The notes under the pieces: model-generated
Seen by the model: only the letters and a program-made list of their open reading frames with translations
Database searches by the model: none
Told to the model about the DNA's origin: nothing
Made by a program: the position numbers and the translations under genes
Source of the DNA: Streptomyces sp. ISL-96
GTDB lineage: Bacteria; Actinomycetota; Actinomycetes; Streptomycetales; Streptomycetaceae
Direction of reading: 5' to 3'
DNA length: 64,000 bases
NCBI RefSeq assembly: GCF_018614035.1
Contig: NZ_JAGGPA010000015.1
Location: forward strand, 1-64,000
Shown here: positions 19,760-28,310 of the stretch, piece by piece
How the letters are laid out: every line of letters begins with the position of its first letter
Position numbering within the stretch: position 1 is the stretch's first letter

Positions 19760-21211
19760 ATGGCAATCGACACCCCTGTCCCCAGCTCAACTGCCCCCGA
19801 AGCGACCGCGACCGCGACGGTGACGGCGACTGCGACCGCGACGCCGCCCAAACTCTCCGGCCGCGCCAAGCTGATCCTTTTCGTGCTGTGCGCCGCCCAG
19901 TTCATGGTGGCCCTCGACTTCTCCGTACTGAACGTGGCCCTGCCCGTCCTCGGCAAGGACCTCGGTATGAGCCAGTCCGCGCTCCAGTGGGCAGTAACCG
20001 CCTTCGCTCTGCCCTCCGGCGGATTCCTGCTCCTCTTCGGCCGGATCGCCGACCTGTTCGGACGCCGGAAGCTGTTCCTCACCGGCCTCGCCGTCTTCGG
20101 CGCGGCCTCCCTCCTCGCCACCTTCGCCTGGGACCCGGCGTCCTTCCTGGCCGGGCGCGCCCTCCAGGGCCTCGGCGCGGCCGCGATCGTGCCGACCGGC
20201 ATGTCGCTGCTGACCACCACGTTCCCCGAGGGGCCGCAGCGTGACCGCGCGCTGGGCATCAGCGGCACGCTGCTCTCGCTCGGCTTCACCGTCGGCATGG
20301 TGCTCGGCGGCGTCATGACCGACACCCTGGGCTGGCGCTCCACGATGGGCCTGCTGGCCGTCGCCGCCGTGATCGTGCTCGTACTCACGCCGGGTCTGCT
20401 GTCGGAGTCCCGCCACTCCGAGCGCCCGCGCCTCGACATCCCGGGCGCGGTCACCGTCACGGCCGGTCTGCTGGCACTGATCTACGCCCTGTCGACCGCG
20501 GCCGAGCGCGGCTTCGGCGGCGCGGACGTCCTCGTCACCCTGGTCGCCGGCATCGCCCTGCTCACCGCCTTCGTGTACGTCGAGTCCCGTGCCGCAGCGC
20601 CCCTCGTCTCGCTGCCGATGCTGCGGCGCCGGACCGTGGCCTGGGGCAACCTCGGCGGCCTGGTCACCTTCTCGATGATGAGCACCGTCGTCTTCGTCCT
20701 GACCCTGTACCTCCAGGAAGTGCTCAAGCTCTCCGCCCTTCAGACCGGTCTGATCTTCGGCGTCCAGGGTGTGCTGTCCGCCGTCGCCGGTACGTACGCC
20801 CCCAGGCTCATCGGCCGCATCGGCGCCCGCCGCACTCTCGTCGGCTCGCTGCTCGGCCAGGGCCTGTTCGTCGCCGCGCTGCTGGGCATCGGCACCGGGT
20901 CGGGGGCGCTGCTGGCGACCGCCGCCGTCTCGCTGGCCAGCATGTGCCACCTGGGCGCGATCATCTCGTACGGCCTGATCGTCACGTCCGGGGTGCCGGA
21001 CGAGGAGCAGGGGCTGGCGACCGGTCTGGTCACCACGACCCAGCAGGTCGGCCTCACGATCGGCATCCCGCTGCTCGGTGTGCTGGCCACGACGCGGGGC
21101 GCGCTCTTCGACGGCGTACGCACGGTCCTCGCCCTGGACGCGGCGCTCGTGGTGGTGGCGGCGGTGCTGGTGGGCGTCGGCCTGCGGACGCGACGGGTGA
21201 AGGGCCAGTAG
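19760..21211 (+). CDS. MFS drug exporter, DHA2 (14-helix) type
   Basis: Proton-driven multidrug efflux protein of 483 residues with about fourteen hydrophobic segments. Family features include FVLCAAQFMVALDFSVLNVA in helix 1, GRIADLFGRRKLFLTGLAVF (motif A) between helices 2 and 3, and RALQGLGAAAIVPTGMSLL (motif C-like). The N-terminal tail is an unusual Ala-Thr alternation (residues about 12-27) encoded by a simple codon repeat. ATG 19760 has AAGG 8 nt upstream. Divergent from an MmyB-type regulator, the usual layout of a ligand-inducible exporter. Confidence 0.92.
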   Translation: MAIDTPVPSSTAPEATATATVTATATATPPKLSGRAKLILFVLCAAQFMVALDFSVLNVALPVLGKDLGMSQSALQWAVTAFALPSGGFLLLFGRIADLFGRRKLFLTGLAVFGAASLLATFAWDPASFLAGRALQGLGAAAIVPTGMSLLTTTFPEGPQRDRALGISGTLLSLGFTVGMVLGGVMTDTLGWRSTMGLLAVAAVIVLVLTPGLLSESRHSERPRLDIPGAVTVTAGLLALIYALSTAAERGFGGADVLVTLVAGIALLTAFVYVESRAAAPLVSLPMLRRRTVAWGNLGGLVTFSMMSTVVFVLTLYLQEVLKLSALQTGLIFGVQGVLSAVAGTYAPRLIGRIGARRTLVGSLLGQGLFVAALLGIGTGSGALLATAAVSLASMCHLGAIISYGLIVTSGVPDEEQGLATGLVTTTQQVGLTIGIPLLGVLATTRGALFDGVRTVLALDAALVVVAAVLVGVGLRTRRVKGQ

Positions 21212-21214
21212 GTG

Positions 21215-21571
21215 TCAGGCCCGGTCGAGTCGCAGGCGCTCCGCCTTCGGGAGGCCGGCCACCACCAGGTCGTACGAGTCCTCGATCAGCTCCCGGACCA
21301 TGCGGTCCGGGAGCCGGCCGTCGACGGTGACGGTGTTCCAGTGGCGCTTGTTCATGTGCCAGCCGGGGGCGATCGCGTCGTGGTCGTCGCGGAGTTGGAC
21401 AGCGATCTCGGGTTCGCACTTGAGGTTGACCTTCAGCGGGCCCGCGTCCAGCGCGCTGAGCGCGAAGAGCTTCCCGAGGACCTTGAAGACCGACATCTCG
21501 GGGCCGAAGGGGAATTCCTCCGTCGCCGCGTTGAATTCCAGACAGAACGCCCTGAGCTCTTGCGGCGTCAT
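21215..21571 (-). CDS. MmcQ/YjbR-family DNA-binding-like protein
   Basis: A 118-residue protein with the CyaY-like alpha/beta fold of the YjbR family: LRAFCLEFNAATEEFPFGPE, MSVFKVLGKLFALSAL, LKVNLKCEPEIAVQLRDDHD and HMNKRHWNTVTVDGRLPDR are the characteristic blocks. The molecular role is unclear; DNA binding has been proposed for relatives. The start overlaps the stop of the upstream membrane protein gene by 4 nt (ATGA), so they are coupled. Confidence 0.9.
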   Translation of the reverse strand: MTPQELRAFCLEFNAATEEFPFGPEMSVFKVLGKLFALSALDAGPLKVNLKCEPEIAVQLRDDHDAIAPGWHMNKRHWNTVTVDGRLPDRMVRELIEDSYDLVVAGLPKAERLRLDRA

Positions 21572-22851
21572 GCCGCCTCCTTCTCCTCCGGCTCCACCAG
21601 GACCGTGACGATCTTGTTCCGGCGGCCGGCCGGGGACTCGGCGGTCAGGCGCAGTGAGCGCCCGTCGGGCAGGTCCACGGTCGCGGACGCGCCCGCGATC
21701 GGCACCCGGCCGAGCGCCTTGGCGAGCAGTCCGCCGACGGTCTCGACGTCCTCGTCGTCGTACTCGTCGAAGCCGAAGAGCTCGCCGAGGTCACCGATGT
21801 CGAGCCGGGCGGTCACCCGGTAGCAGCCCTCGTCCAGCTCCTCGATCGGCGGCAGTTCACGGTCGTACTCGTCCGTGATCTCACCGACGATCTCTTCGAG
21901 GATGTCCTCGATGGTGACGATGCCGGCCGTGCCGCCGTACTCGTCGATGACGACGGCGACGTGATTGCGCTCCTGCTGCATCTCGCGCAGCAGGTCGCCC
22001 GCGTTCTTCGTGTCGGGGACGAAGACGGCCGGGCGCATCGCGGTGGAGACCAGGTCGCTCTCCGACTCGCGGTTGATGTGGGTCTTCCTCACCAGGTCCT
22101 TGAGGTAGACGATGCCGACGATGTCGTCCTCGTTCTCGCCGGTCACCGGGATACGGGAGAAGCCGGAGCGCAGGGCCAGGGTCAGGGCCTGGCGGATCGT
22201 CTTGAAGCGCTCGATCGAGACGAGGTCGGTCCTGGGGACCATGACTTCGCGTACGAGCGTGTCGCCGAGCTCGAAGACGGAGTGCACCATGCGGCGCTCG
22301 TCGTCCTCGATCAGGGACTCCTGCTCGGCCAGATCGACCATCGCGCGCAGCTCGGCCTCGCTGGCGAACGGTCCCTTGCGGAAGCCCTTGCCGGGGGTCA
22401 GCGCGTTGCCGATGAGGATCAGCAGCTGCGGGATGGGGCCCATGATGCGGGCGAGGGGGAGGAGGACGTACGCGGAGGCGGTGGCCGTGTTCATCGGGTG
22501 CTGGCGGCCGATGGTGCGCGGGGAGACGCCTACGGCGACGTACGAGACGAGGACCATCACCCCGATGGCGATGGCCAGCGCCTCCCAGGTCTCGTCGAAC
22601 TCGCGCAGGCAGGCGTACGTGACGAAGACACCGGCGGCCGTTTCGCAGGCCACCCGTATCAGCAGCGCGACGTTCAGGTAGCGGGTCGGGTCGGAGGCGA
22701 CCTGCGCCAGCTTGGCGCCGCCGCGCCGGCCGGAGCGTACGGCCTCGGCGGCCCGGAAGGTGGAGACACGGGCGATACCGGCTTCCGCGCAGGCCGCCAG
22801 CCAGGCGACCACGACCAGCAGTACGGCGCCGGTGATCAGCTGGGCGGTCAT
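21568..22851 (-). CDS. CNNM/CorC-type membrane protein with CBS pair
   Basis: A 427-residue protein often annotated as hemolysin. The N-terminal DUF21/CNNM region has four hydrophobic segments (residues about 1-150), followed by two CBS domains (about 190-340, with [20 protein letters not shown] and [20 protein letters not shown]) and a C-terminal CorC_HlyC domain ([20 protein letters not shown]). Relatives handle magnesium or cobalt efflux, so the name hemolysin is misleading. It overlaps the upstream ybeY gene by 4 nt, a conserved actinobacterial pair. Confidence 0.92.
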   Translation of the reverse strand: MTAQLITGAVLLVVVAWLAACAEAGIARVSTFRAAEAVRSGRRGGAKLAQVASDPTRYLNVALLIRVACETAAGVFVTYACLREFDETWEALAIAIGVMVLVSYVAVGVSPRTIGRQHPMNTATASAYVLLPLARIMGPIPQLLILIGNALTPGKGFRKGPFASEAELRAMVDLAEQESLIEDDERRMVHSVFELGDTLVREVMVPRTDLVSIERFKTIRQALTLALRSGFSRIPVTGENEDDIVGIVYLKDLVRKTHINRESESDLVSTAMRPAVFVPDTKNAGDLLREMQQERNHVAVVIDEYGGTAGIVTIEDILEEIVGEITDEYDRELPPIEELDEGCYRVTARLDIGDLGELFGFDEYDDEDVETVGGLLAKALGRVPIAGASATVDLPDGRSLRLTAESPAGRRNKIVTVLVEPEEKEAA

Positions 22852-23351
22852 GAAACGGTCGGCGCGGGGGACGGACCGGTCAGGCCCTTCTCCGCTCGCC
22901 AGCCGTCGACGATGGCCGCCTGGAGGCCGAACATCTCGGCCTTCTCGTCCGGCTCCTCGTGGTCGTAACCCAGCAGGTGCAGCACGCCGTGGACGGTGAG
23001 GAGCTGGAGCTCCTCGTCCATGGAGTGCTGCGTGTCGGCGTCCTCGCCCTGCTTCTTGGCGACTTCGGGGCAGAGCACGATGTCACCGAGGAGCCCCTGC
23101 GGGGGCTCCGCGGCGTCATCGTCCCGTGACGGCGGACGCAACTCGTCCATCGGGAAGGACATGACATCGGTCGGGCCCGGGAGGTCCATCCACTGAATGT
23201 GGAGCTGCTCCATGGCGGCCGTGTCCACGACGATCACCGAGAGTTCGGAGAGCGGGTGGATCCGCATCCGGGTGAGTGCGTAGCGGGCGATGTCGAGAAT
23301 CGCCTGCTCGTCGACCTCGGTGCCGGATTCGTTGTTGACGTCGATCGACAT
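22848..23351 (-). CDS. ybeY: rRNA maturation endoribonuclease YbeY
   Basis: Zinc-dependent RNase needed for 16S rRNA 3'-end maturation and 70S quality control. The 167-residue protein has the signature [11 protein letters not shown] (H-x3-H-x5-H) with the three zinc histidines, and the conserved [12 protein letters not shown] segment. It is the second gene after phoH (27 nt gap) and overlaps the CNNM gene, reproducing the standard phoH-ybeY-CNNM-era group. Confidence 0.95.
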   Translation of the reverse strand: MSIDVNNESGTEVDEQAILDIARYALTRMRIHPLSELSVIVVDTAAMEQLHIQWMDLPGPTDVMSFPMDELRPPSRDDDAAEPPQGLLGDIVLCPEVAKKQGEDADTQHSMDEELQLLTVHGVLHLLGYDHEEPDEKAEMFGLQAAIVDGWRAEKGLTGPSPAPTVS

Positions 23352-23378
23352 GGTGCTGGATCTACCCCTGGTTCAAAG

Positions 23379-25463
23379 TCACAGCCCGTTTTGGCTGTCG
23401 TCGTACTGCTCGTACGCGTCGACGATACGGCCGACCAGCTTGTGCCGTACGACATCCTGCGACGTGAGCCGGGAGAAGTGGACGTCGTCGAGGCCCTCCA
23501 GGATGTGCTGGACCTGCCGCAGACCGCTCTTCGTACCGCCCGGCAGGTCGACCTGCGTAACGTCACCCGTGACGACGATCTTCGAGTCGAAGCCGAGCCT
23601 CGTCAGGAACATCTTCATCTGCTCGGCGCTGGTGTTCTGCGCCTCGTCCAGGATGATGAACGCGTCGTTCAGGGTGTTGTGGGTCAGCAGGTAGTCCTGG
23701 GTGACGTACAGCGAGTCCTCGGCCGCGACCTGGATGCATACCGCCTCCTCACGGCCTGCGGGTTCGATGCTGTCGATGAAGCGCATGGGGCGGCCTCCGC
23801 CCCCGGCGGCGTGGTAGGTGTCGCACTTGCGAGCGAGACGGAAGGGCTCGATGCCCTCGGGAAGACGGATATCGACGACGTGGGCGTCGTAGCGGTGCTG
23901 GACCTTGCGGCCCTTGGCGAGACCCGGCGTGCGCCCCTCGGCTGCCCGACGGCGGGTGTATGCGACACCGCCCAGCGACTGCACCAGGGAGATGACGTCG
24001 TCGCGGAGCACGATCGACGTCGTCGTGTACTGGATGCGGCAGGTGCGGTCCGCCTGCGTGACCGGGCCGCCGTCGGCGTCGAGGAGCCCCTGGAGGACAC
24101 CCAGCCGTACCTCGGCGGAGTTGTACAGGTACTGATCCGGAACGAACTTGGAGTGCGAACGGGTACGCAGGATGTCCAGCTCACGCAGGATCCGGGTGAC
24201 CGGGTTTTCCAGAGTTACCACGTCGCCCGGGGCCTTCACGCGGTTCAGGACGTAGTTGGGCCCGCCTCTGTGCCGCACAACGACACCCGTGAGCGAGGCT
24301 TCCAGTGCTTCGGCCAGCTCCGCATCCTCCGTGGAGAAGGAGGGTGTGGTGGAGCCCGTCAGGCAGCCGTCGCCCAGCAGCAGGCCCAGCGCGTACGGAT
24401 CCATGGGGACCTCGCGCTCGGGGAAGCAGACAGGTGCAGTCAGCAGCGGCAGCTCGTACCGGCGTGCGTGTGCCGCGCGGAGGTTGCCGATCATCTCCTT
24501 GGTTTCGAGGACCCTCCAGGGCTTGTCGCGGCGACGGTCCGCGGCCGTGCGGACGGTCCAGAGGTGCTCGCCACAACACAGGGTCCAGGAGCCGTCCTGA
24601 GCGGTGACGCGGTAGATGTCCTTCTCGCCCTGCGGGAAAACGCCGAGTACCGGGGTCGGCTCACCATTGGAGCCGATGACCAGGTCGCCCACCTGAAGGT
24701 CACCGATGGGGCGCCAGCCTTCGGGAGTCAGCACGTTCGTGAAGATCGGCTGCGCCCTACCGCGCATGTATGCCAGCGGCGCGACCTCGATCGTGCCCGC
24801 GGCCATCAGGCGCGGGATCGAGTCGGGGTCGAGCATGTCGTGCAGGGCGTCGTAGAGCGGGCGCAGGTACGGGTCGATCTTCTCGTAGAGCGTGCCGGGG
24901 AGGAAGCCGAGGCGCTCGCCCGCCTCCACCGCCGGCCTGGTCAGGATGATCCGGGTGACCTGCTTGGACTGCAGGGCCTGGACCGCCTTGGCCATGGCGA
25001 GATAGGTCTTGCCCGTACCGGCGGGGCCGATGCCGAAAACGATGGTGTGCTTGTCGATGGCGTCGACGTACCGCTTCTGGTTGAGCGTCTTGGGACGAAT
25101 GGTGCGACCGCGCGAGGAAAGGATGTTCTGGGTGAGAACTTCCGCCGGGGTCTCGTCCAGGACATCCCCGTTCTCACTCGCTCTGAGCATGGCGATCGAG
25201 CGTTCCACTGCGTCCTCCGTCATCGGCAGTCCGGTGCGGAGCACCAGCATCATCTCGGCCAGCAGGCGCTGGATCAGTGCGACCTCCGTCGGGTCGCCGA
25301 CCGTGCTGACCTCATTCCCCCTGACGTGGATGTCCACATCGGGGAAGGCGTTTTCGATCACGCGCAACAGGGAATCACTGGAACCCAGAACCATCACCAT
25401 GGGGTGCGTGTCCGGCACGGTGAACTGGGCGCGGGCCTGCGGCTGTGTGGGTGTCTGAGTCAT
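23379..25463 (-). CDS. phoH: PhoH-like ATPase interrupted by an intein
   Basis: The host protein is a cytoplasmic PhoH-family P-loop ATPase; with the insert removed it has about 334 residues. It carries GIGPAGTGKTYLAMA (Walker A, residues 144-158), ILTRPAVEAGERLGFLPG, and after the insert the Walker B-like NDAFIILDEAQN and VVTGDVTQVDLP. Residues 237-596 form an in-frame insertion that splits the invariant YMRGR-TLNDAF junction; this is an intein (separate entry). PhoH/YbeY neighbours suggest a role in RNA metabolism. ATG 25463 is the family start; an ATG at 25487 directly after GGGAGG is also possible. Confidence 0.93.
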   Translation of the reverse strand: MTQTPTQPQARAQFTVPDTHPMVMVLGSSDSLLRVIENAFPDVDIHVRGNEVSTVGDPTEVALIQRLLAEMMLVLRTGLPMTEDAVERSIAMLRASENGDVLDETPAEVLTQNILSSRGRTIRPKTLNQKRYVDAIDKHTIVFGIGPAGTGKTYLAMAKAVQALQSKQVTRIILTRPAVEAGERLGFLPGTLYEKIDPYLRPLYDALHDMLDPDSIPRLMAAGTIEVAPLAYMRGRAQPIFTNVLTPEGWRPIGDLQVGDLVIGSNGEPTPVLGVFPQGEKDIYRVTAQDGSWTLCCGEHLWTVRTAADRRRDKPWRVLETKEMIGNLRAAHARRYELPLLTAPVCFPEREVPMDPYALGLLLGDGCLTGSTTPSFSTEDAELAEALEASLTGVVVRHRGGPNYVLNRVKAPGDVVTLENPVTRILRELDILRTRSHSKFVPDQYLYNSAEVRLGVLQGLLDADGGPVTQADRTCRIQYTTTSIVLRDDVISLVQSLGGVAYTRRRAAEGRTPGLAKGRKVQHRYDAHVVDIRLPEGIEPFRLARKCDTYHAAGGGGRPMRFIDSIEPAGREEAVCIQVAAEDSLYVTQDYLLTHNTLNDAFIILDEAQNTSAEQMKMFLTRLGFDSKIVVTGDVTQVDLPGGTKSGLRQVQHILEGLDDVHFSRLTSQDVVRHKLVGRIVDAYEQYDDSQNGL
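23676..24755 (-). other. Intein in PhoH, class 3 type with LAGLIDADG homing endonuclease
   Basis: A 360-residue in-frame protein intron between Arg236 and Thr597. It starts with Ala rather than Cys or Ser (AQPIFTNVLTPEGWRPIGDL, block A), which excludes the standard mechanism. Block B has CCGEHLW, block F has VCIQVAAEDSLYVTQDYLL with Cys576, and block G has LLTHN followed by Thr. The Trp302, Cys576 and Thr594 set is the WCT triplet that defines class 3 inteins, where the block F Cys starts splicing. LGLLLGDGCLTG and LQGLLDADGG are the two LAGLIDADG motifs of an embedded homing endonuclease that looks intact. Removal restores the conserved PhoH sequence. Confidence 0.9.
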
Positions 25464-25607
25464 GGGCCGGCACTGTGGCCTGCACATACCTCCCGTTGCA
25501 GGGTTCTCGCTGCTCGACAACCTCTGGAACACCAAGCCTACGTCGGTGCACTGACAAGACCGAAGGCTTTTCGGGCGCGGGCCGACAGCCGGTTACCGAG
25601 CGGTTGC

Positions 25608-25640
25608 GTGAGGCCTACGTGGGCCTTACGCAGGCCTCAC
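25608..25640 (-). terminator. Terminator overlapping the end of the PfkB kinase gene
   Basis: Arms GTGAGGCCT (25608-25616) and AGGCCTCAC (25632-25640) form a perfect 9-bp stem; the kinase stop codon lies in one arm. It separates the kinase gene from phoH. Confidence 0.65.
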
Positions 25641-26806
25641 GCCGGCCTGCGGAAGCCGATCGTGGGCACCGCCCGGCGCAGCGGCCACACGCGGGCGCCC
25701 GCCGTGGGCAGCAGTCCGTCGAGGAAGGCGTACCGGCGCAGGGCCTGCGGGTCCTGCCCGTCGACGGCCTGCACCTGCTGCCACCAGGCCGCGATCTCCG
25801 ACCAGCCGGGCGCCGACAGCGAGCCGCCGAACTCCTGTACCGACAGGGCGGCGGTCAGCCCGGCGAAGGCCAGGCGGTCGGCGAGTGGCCAGCCCGCGAG
25901 CGTACCGGTGACGAATCCGGCGACGAAGACGTCACCGGCACCGGTCGGGTCCAGTGCCTCGACTGCGATGGCGGGGACCTCGGCGGTCTCCCCGGTCGAG
26001 CCGTCCACGGCGTACGCCCCCTCCGCGCCCAGCGTGACGACGGCGACCGGCACCTTCTCGGCCAGGGCCCGGGCGGCGGCGCGCGGGCATTCGGTGCCGG
26101 TGTAGCGCATCGCCTCCTCGGCGTTGGGCAGGAACGCCTCGCAGTGCTCCAGGTCGGTGAGGCCGGCGAGGTCCCAGCGGCCCGTGTCGTCCCAGCCCAC
26201 GTCGGCGAAGACCTTGGCGCCGCGGCCGGCGGCGGAGGCGATCCACTCCTCGGTCCGGCCGGGGATGAGGGCGGCGATGGCGGCCCGCGCGCGGGGCGGG
26301 CAGTCGGGGAAGGGGCCGGGTTCAGCGGGCGGCGGGGCCTCGTGGCCGTGGGAGACCATGGTCCGCTCGCCCTCGTACGCCATGGAGACGGTGACCGGCG
26401 AGTGCCAGCCGGGGACTGTCCGTGACATGCGCAGGTCGATGCCTTCGCCGTCGGCCAGCGCGTCCCAGCAGTACTCGCCGTAGTGGTCGTCGCCGAACGC
26501 GGCGGCCAGCGACGTACGCAGGCCGAGGCGGGCCAGGGCGGTGGCCATGTTGGCTACGCCGCCTGGGCTGGAGCCCATGCCGCGTGCCCAGGACTCGGTG
26601 CCGCGGACGGGGGCGCTGTCAAGGCCGGTGAAGATGATGTCGAGGAAGACCGTTCCGGTGAGGAACACATCGCAGCAGGGTCCGTCGGGCGCGCGGAGCC
26701 CGTCCAGGGGGTCGAGGTGCGTGGCCTGGTCCTGCTGCCGGCTGATGTCCGTGGCCGCTGACATGCCCGCCGACGTGCCCGCTGCGTGCTTTCTCACCGT
26801 GCTCAC
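25637..26806 (-). CDS. PfkB-family carbohydrate kinase
   Basis: Ribokinase-like sugar or nucleoside kinase of 389 residues. The N-terminal sheet with VFLTGTVFLDIIFTGLDSAP, the substrate loop SSPGGVANMATALARLGL and the C-terminal signature DPTGAGDVFVAGFVTGTLAG (anion hole and catalytic Asp) are present. The first 40 residues are a non-conserved extension. GTG 26806 has AGGAG 7 nt upstream. Substrate is unknown; the gene 100 nt upstream encodes a sugar-acid dehydratase, so a 2-keto-3-deoxy sugar acid is a reasonable guess but not established. Confidence 0.87.
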   Translation of the reverse strand: MSTVRKHAAGTSAGMSAATDISRQQDQATHLDPLDGLRAPDGPCCDVFLTGTVFLDIIFTGLDSAPVRGTESWARGMGSSPGGVANMATALARLGLRTSLAAAFGDDHYGEYCWDALADGEGIDLRMSRTVPGWHSPVTVSMAYEGERTMVSHGHEAPPPAEPGPFPDCPPRARAAIAALIPGRTEEWIASAAGRGAKVFADVGWDDTGRWDLAGLTDLEHCEAFLPNAEEAMRYTGTECPRAAARALAEKVPVAVVTLGAEGAYAVDGSTGETAEVPAIAVEALDPTGAGDVFVAGFVTGTLAGWPLADRLAFAGLTAALSVQEFGGSLSAPGWSEIAAWWQQVQAVDGQDPQALRRYAFLDGLLPTAGARVWPLRRAVPTIGFRRPA

Positions 26807-26905
26807 CCTGCGCTCCTGTGGTGTGGTGCGGATCCAGGCCAGTGTGCCCGATACGCGTCCATGGGAGCTCGCGGCGATACGACGGCGACTTGCCGGCCGG
26901 CGTTG

Positions 26906-28207
26906 TTACCAGCGGGGCAGCGCGGGCACCTGCCAGTTCTCGTGACCGTCCGCCCTGCGCATCGCGGCGGCGTCGTCGCGGTCACGCATCGCGGCGTACG
27001 ACGCCTCGTCGAGCCAGCGGCGGTGCAGCCGGTCCAGGGCGTCGCGGTCGATCTCGACACCGAGCCCGGGGGCGTCGGAGACGGGCAGCCGGCCGCCGGT
27101 GAAGGTGTGGCGGCGGGTGATGACGTCCTCGGTCTGCCAGGGGTAGTGGCTGTCGCAGGAGTGGTCGAGGTTGGGGACGGTGGCGGCGACGTGGGTCATC
27201 GCGGCGAGGCTGATGCCCATGTGGGTGTTGGAGTGCATGGACAGGCCGACGCCGAAGGCGCGGCAGACGGCGGCCAGTTCGCGGGTGGCCCGCAGACCGC
27301 CCCAGTAGTGGTGGTCGGAGAGAACGACCTGCACGGCGTCGGTGAGGAACGCCTCGCGGATCTCGGGAACGGTCGTTACGCACATATTGGTGGCGAGCGG
27401 AACATCCGTCCCGGCGGACACCTCCGCCATGGCGGCCGTCCCGGGTGCCGGGTCCTCCAGGTATTCGAGGACCCCTGCCAGCTCCCCCGCGACCTTCAGG
27501 GAAGTCTGCGGCGTCCAGGCACCGTTGGGGTCCAGCCGCAGGGGCTGTCCCGGGAACGCTTCGGCGAGCGCCCGTACGGCGGCGATCTCCTGGTCGGGCT
27601 CGAAGACGCCGCCCTTGAGCTTGAACGAACGAAAGCCGTGCTCGGACACGAACCGCCGCGCCTGCGCGACGATCCCCGCCGGGTCGAGCGCGGCCCCCCA
27701 GTCGTCGCTCTCGCCCGCGTTGGCCGGGTGCCGCTCCCAGCGATAGAAGAGATACGCGCTGTACTCGACGTGATCGCGCACCTTGCCGCCCAGGAGTGCG
27801 TGCACGGGCAGCCCGTACGCCTTCCCGAGCGCGTCCAGGCAGGCCACCTCGAAGGCGGACACGACGGACAGCCGCAGCTTGTCCGCCGTCTGCACGCCGC
27901 GCAGCCCGCCGACGTCGATGGCGTGCTCCACACGCGCGTGGTCGACGCCGACCCGCTGCGCGAGCGTGAACAGCCCGTTCAGATCCGCGACCGAGTGGCC
28001 GGGGAGCAAATCGGCGTAAGGACGGGCCAGTTGGAGGTACTTGGTGTCGCCGTACGTCTCGCCGACGCCGGTGATCCCGTCCGCCGTGACCACCTCTACG
28101 ACCAGGCGGGGCGTGTATGGCTGGTGCACGCCTTGGACGTTGAAGAGCGGTGGGTCGGAGATGAGGACGGGGGTCAGCCGGACGTCGGTGATGGTCAGGT
28201 CCGCCAC
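26906..28207 (-). CDS. Glucarate-dehydratase-like enolase-superfamily enzyme
   Basis: A 433-residue sugar-acid dehydratase. Superfamily features are KLKGG (the KxK base pair), metal ligands in LRLDPNGAWT, YLEDPAPG and TNMCVT, and HSNTHMGISLAAMTH, in which the His-Asp type base is characteristic of the glucarate dehydratase group. It would convert D-glucarate or a related aldarate into a 5-keto-4-deoxy acid. ATG/GTG region at 28207 has GGAGATGAG upstream. With the PfkB kinase it may form a small sugar-acid catabolic unit. No transporter or aldolase is visible nearby. Confidence 0.88.
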   Translation of the reverse strand: MADLTITDVRLTPVLISDPPLFNVQGVHQPYTPRLVVEVVTADGITGVGETYGDTKYLQLARPYADLLPGHSVADLNGLFTLAQRVGVDHARVEHAIDVGGLRGVQTADKLRLSVVSAFEVACLDALGKAYGLPVHALLGGKVRDHVEYSAYLFYRWERHPANAGESDDWGAALDPAGIVAQARRFVSEHGFRSFKLKGGVFEPDQEIAAVRALAEAFPGQPLRLDPNGAWTPQTSLKVAGELAGVLEYLEDPAPGTAAMAEVSAGTDVPLATNMCVTTVPEIREAFLTDAVQVVLSDHHYWGGLRATRELAAVCRAFGVGLSMHSNTHMGISLAAMTHVAATVPNLDHSCDSHYPWQTEDVITRRHTFTGGRLPVSDAPGLGVEIDRDALDRLHRRWLDEASYAAMRDRDDAAAMRRADGHENWQVPALPRW

Positions 28208-28261
28208 AACAACTCATCTCCGTATGCAGACGACGTCCACGTATGAGAATGCAGCGTAGAG

Positions 28262-28302
28262 AGGCGCCCGCGAAGGCGTCAACGGCCGTGACGCGGGCGC
28301 CT
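28262..28302 (-). terminator. Terminator after the adenine-deaminase-type gene
   Basis: Arms AGGCGCCCGCG (28262-28272) and CGCGGGCGCCT (28292-28302) form an 11-bp perfect stem with a 19-nt loop, 8 nt beyond the stop at 28311. Confidence 0.75.
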
Positions 28303-28310
28303 GGAGAAAC

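Noticed and set aside
19793..19845. Ala-Thr codon repeat at the start of the MFS exporter as a separate repeat element
   Set aside because: It is in frame and forms an N-terminal tail; such tails are common and the repeats are short and imperfect.
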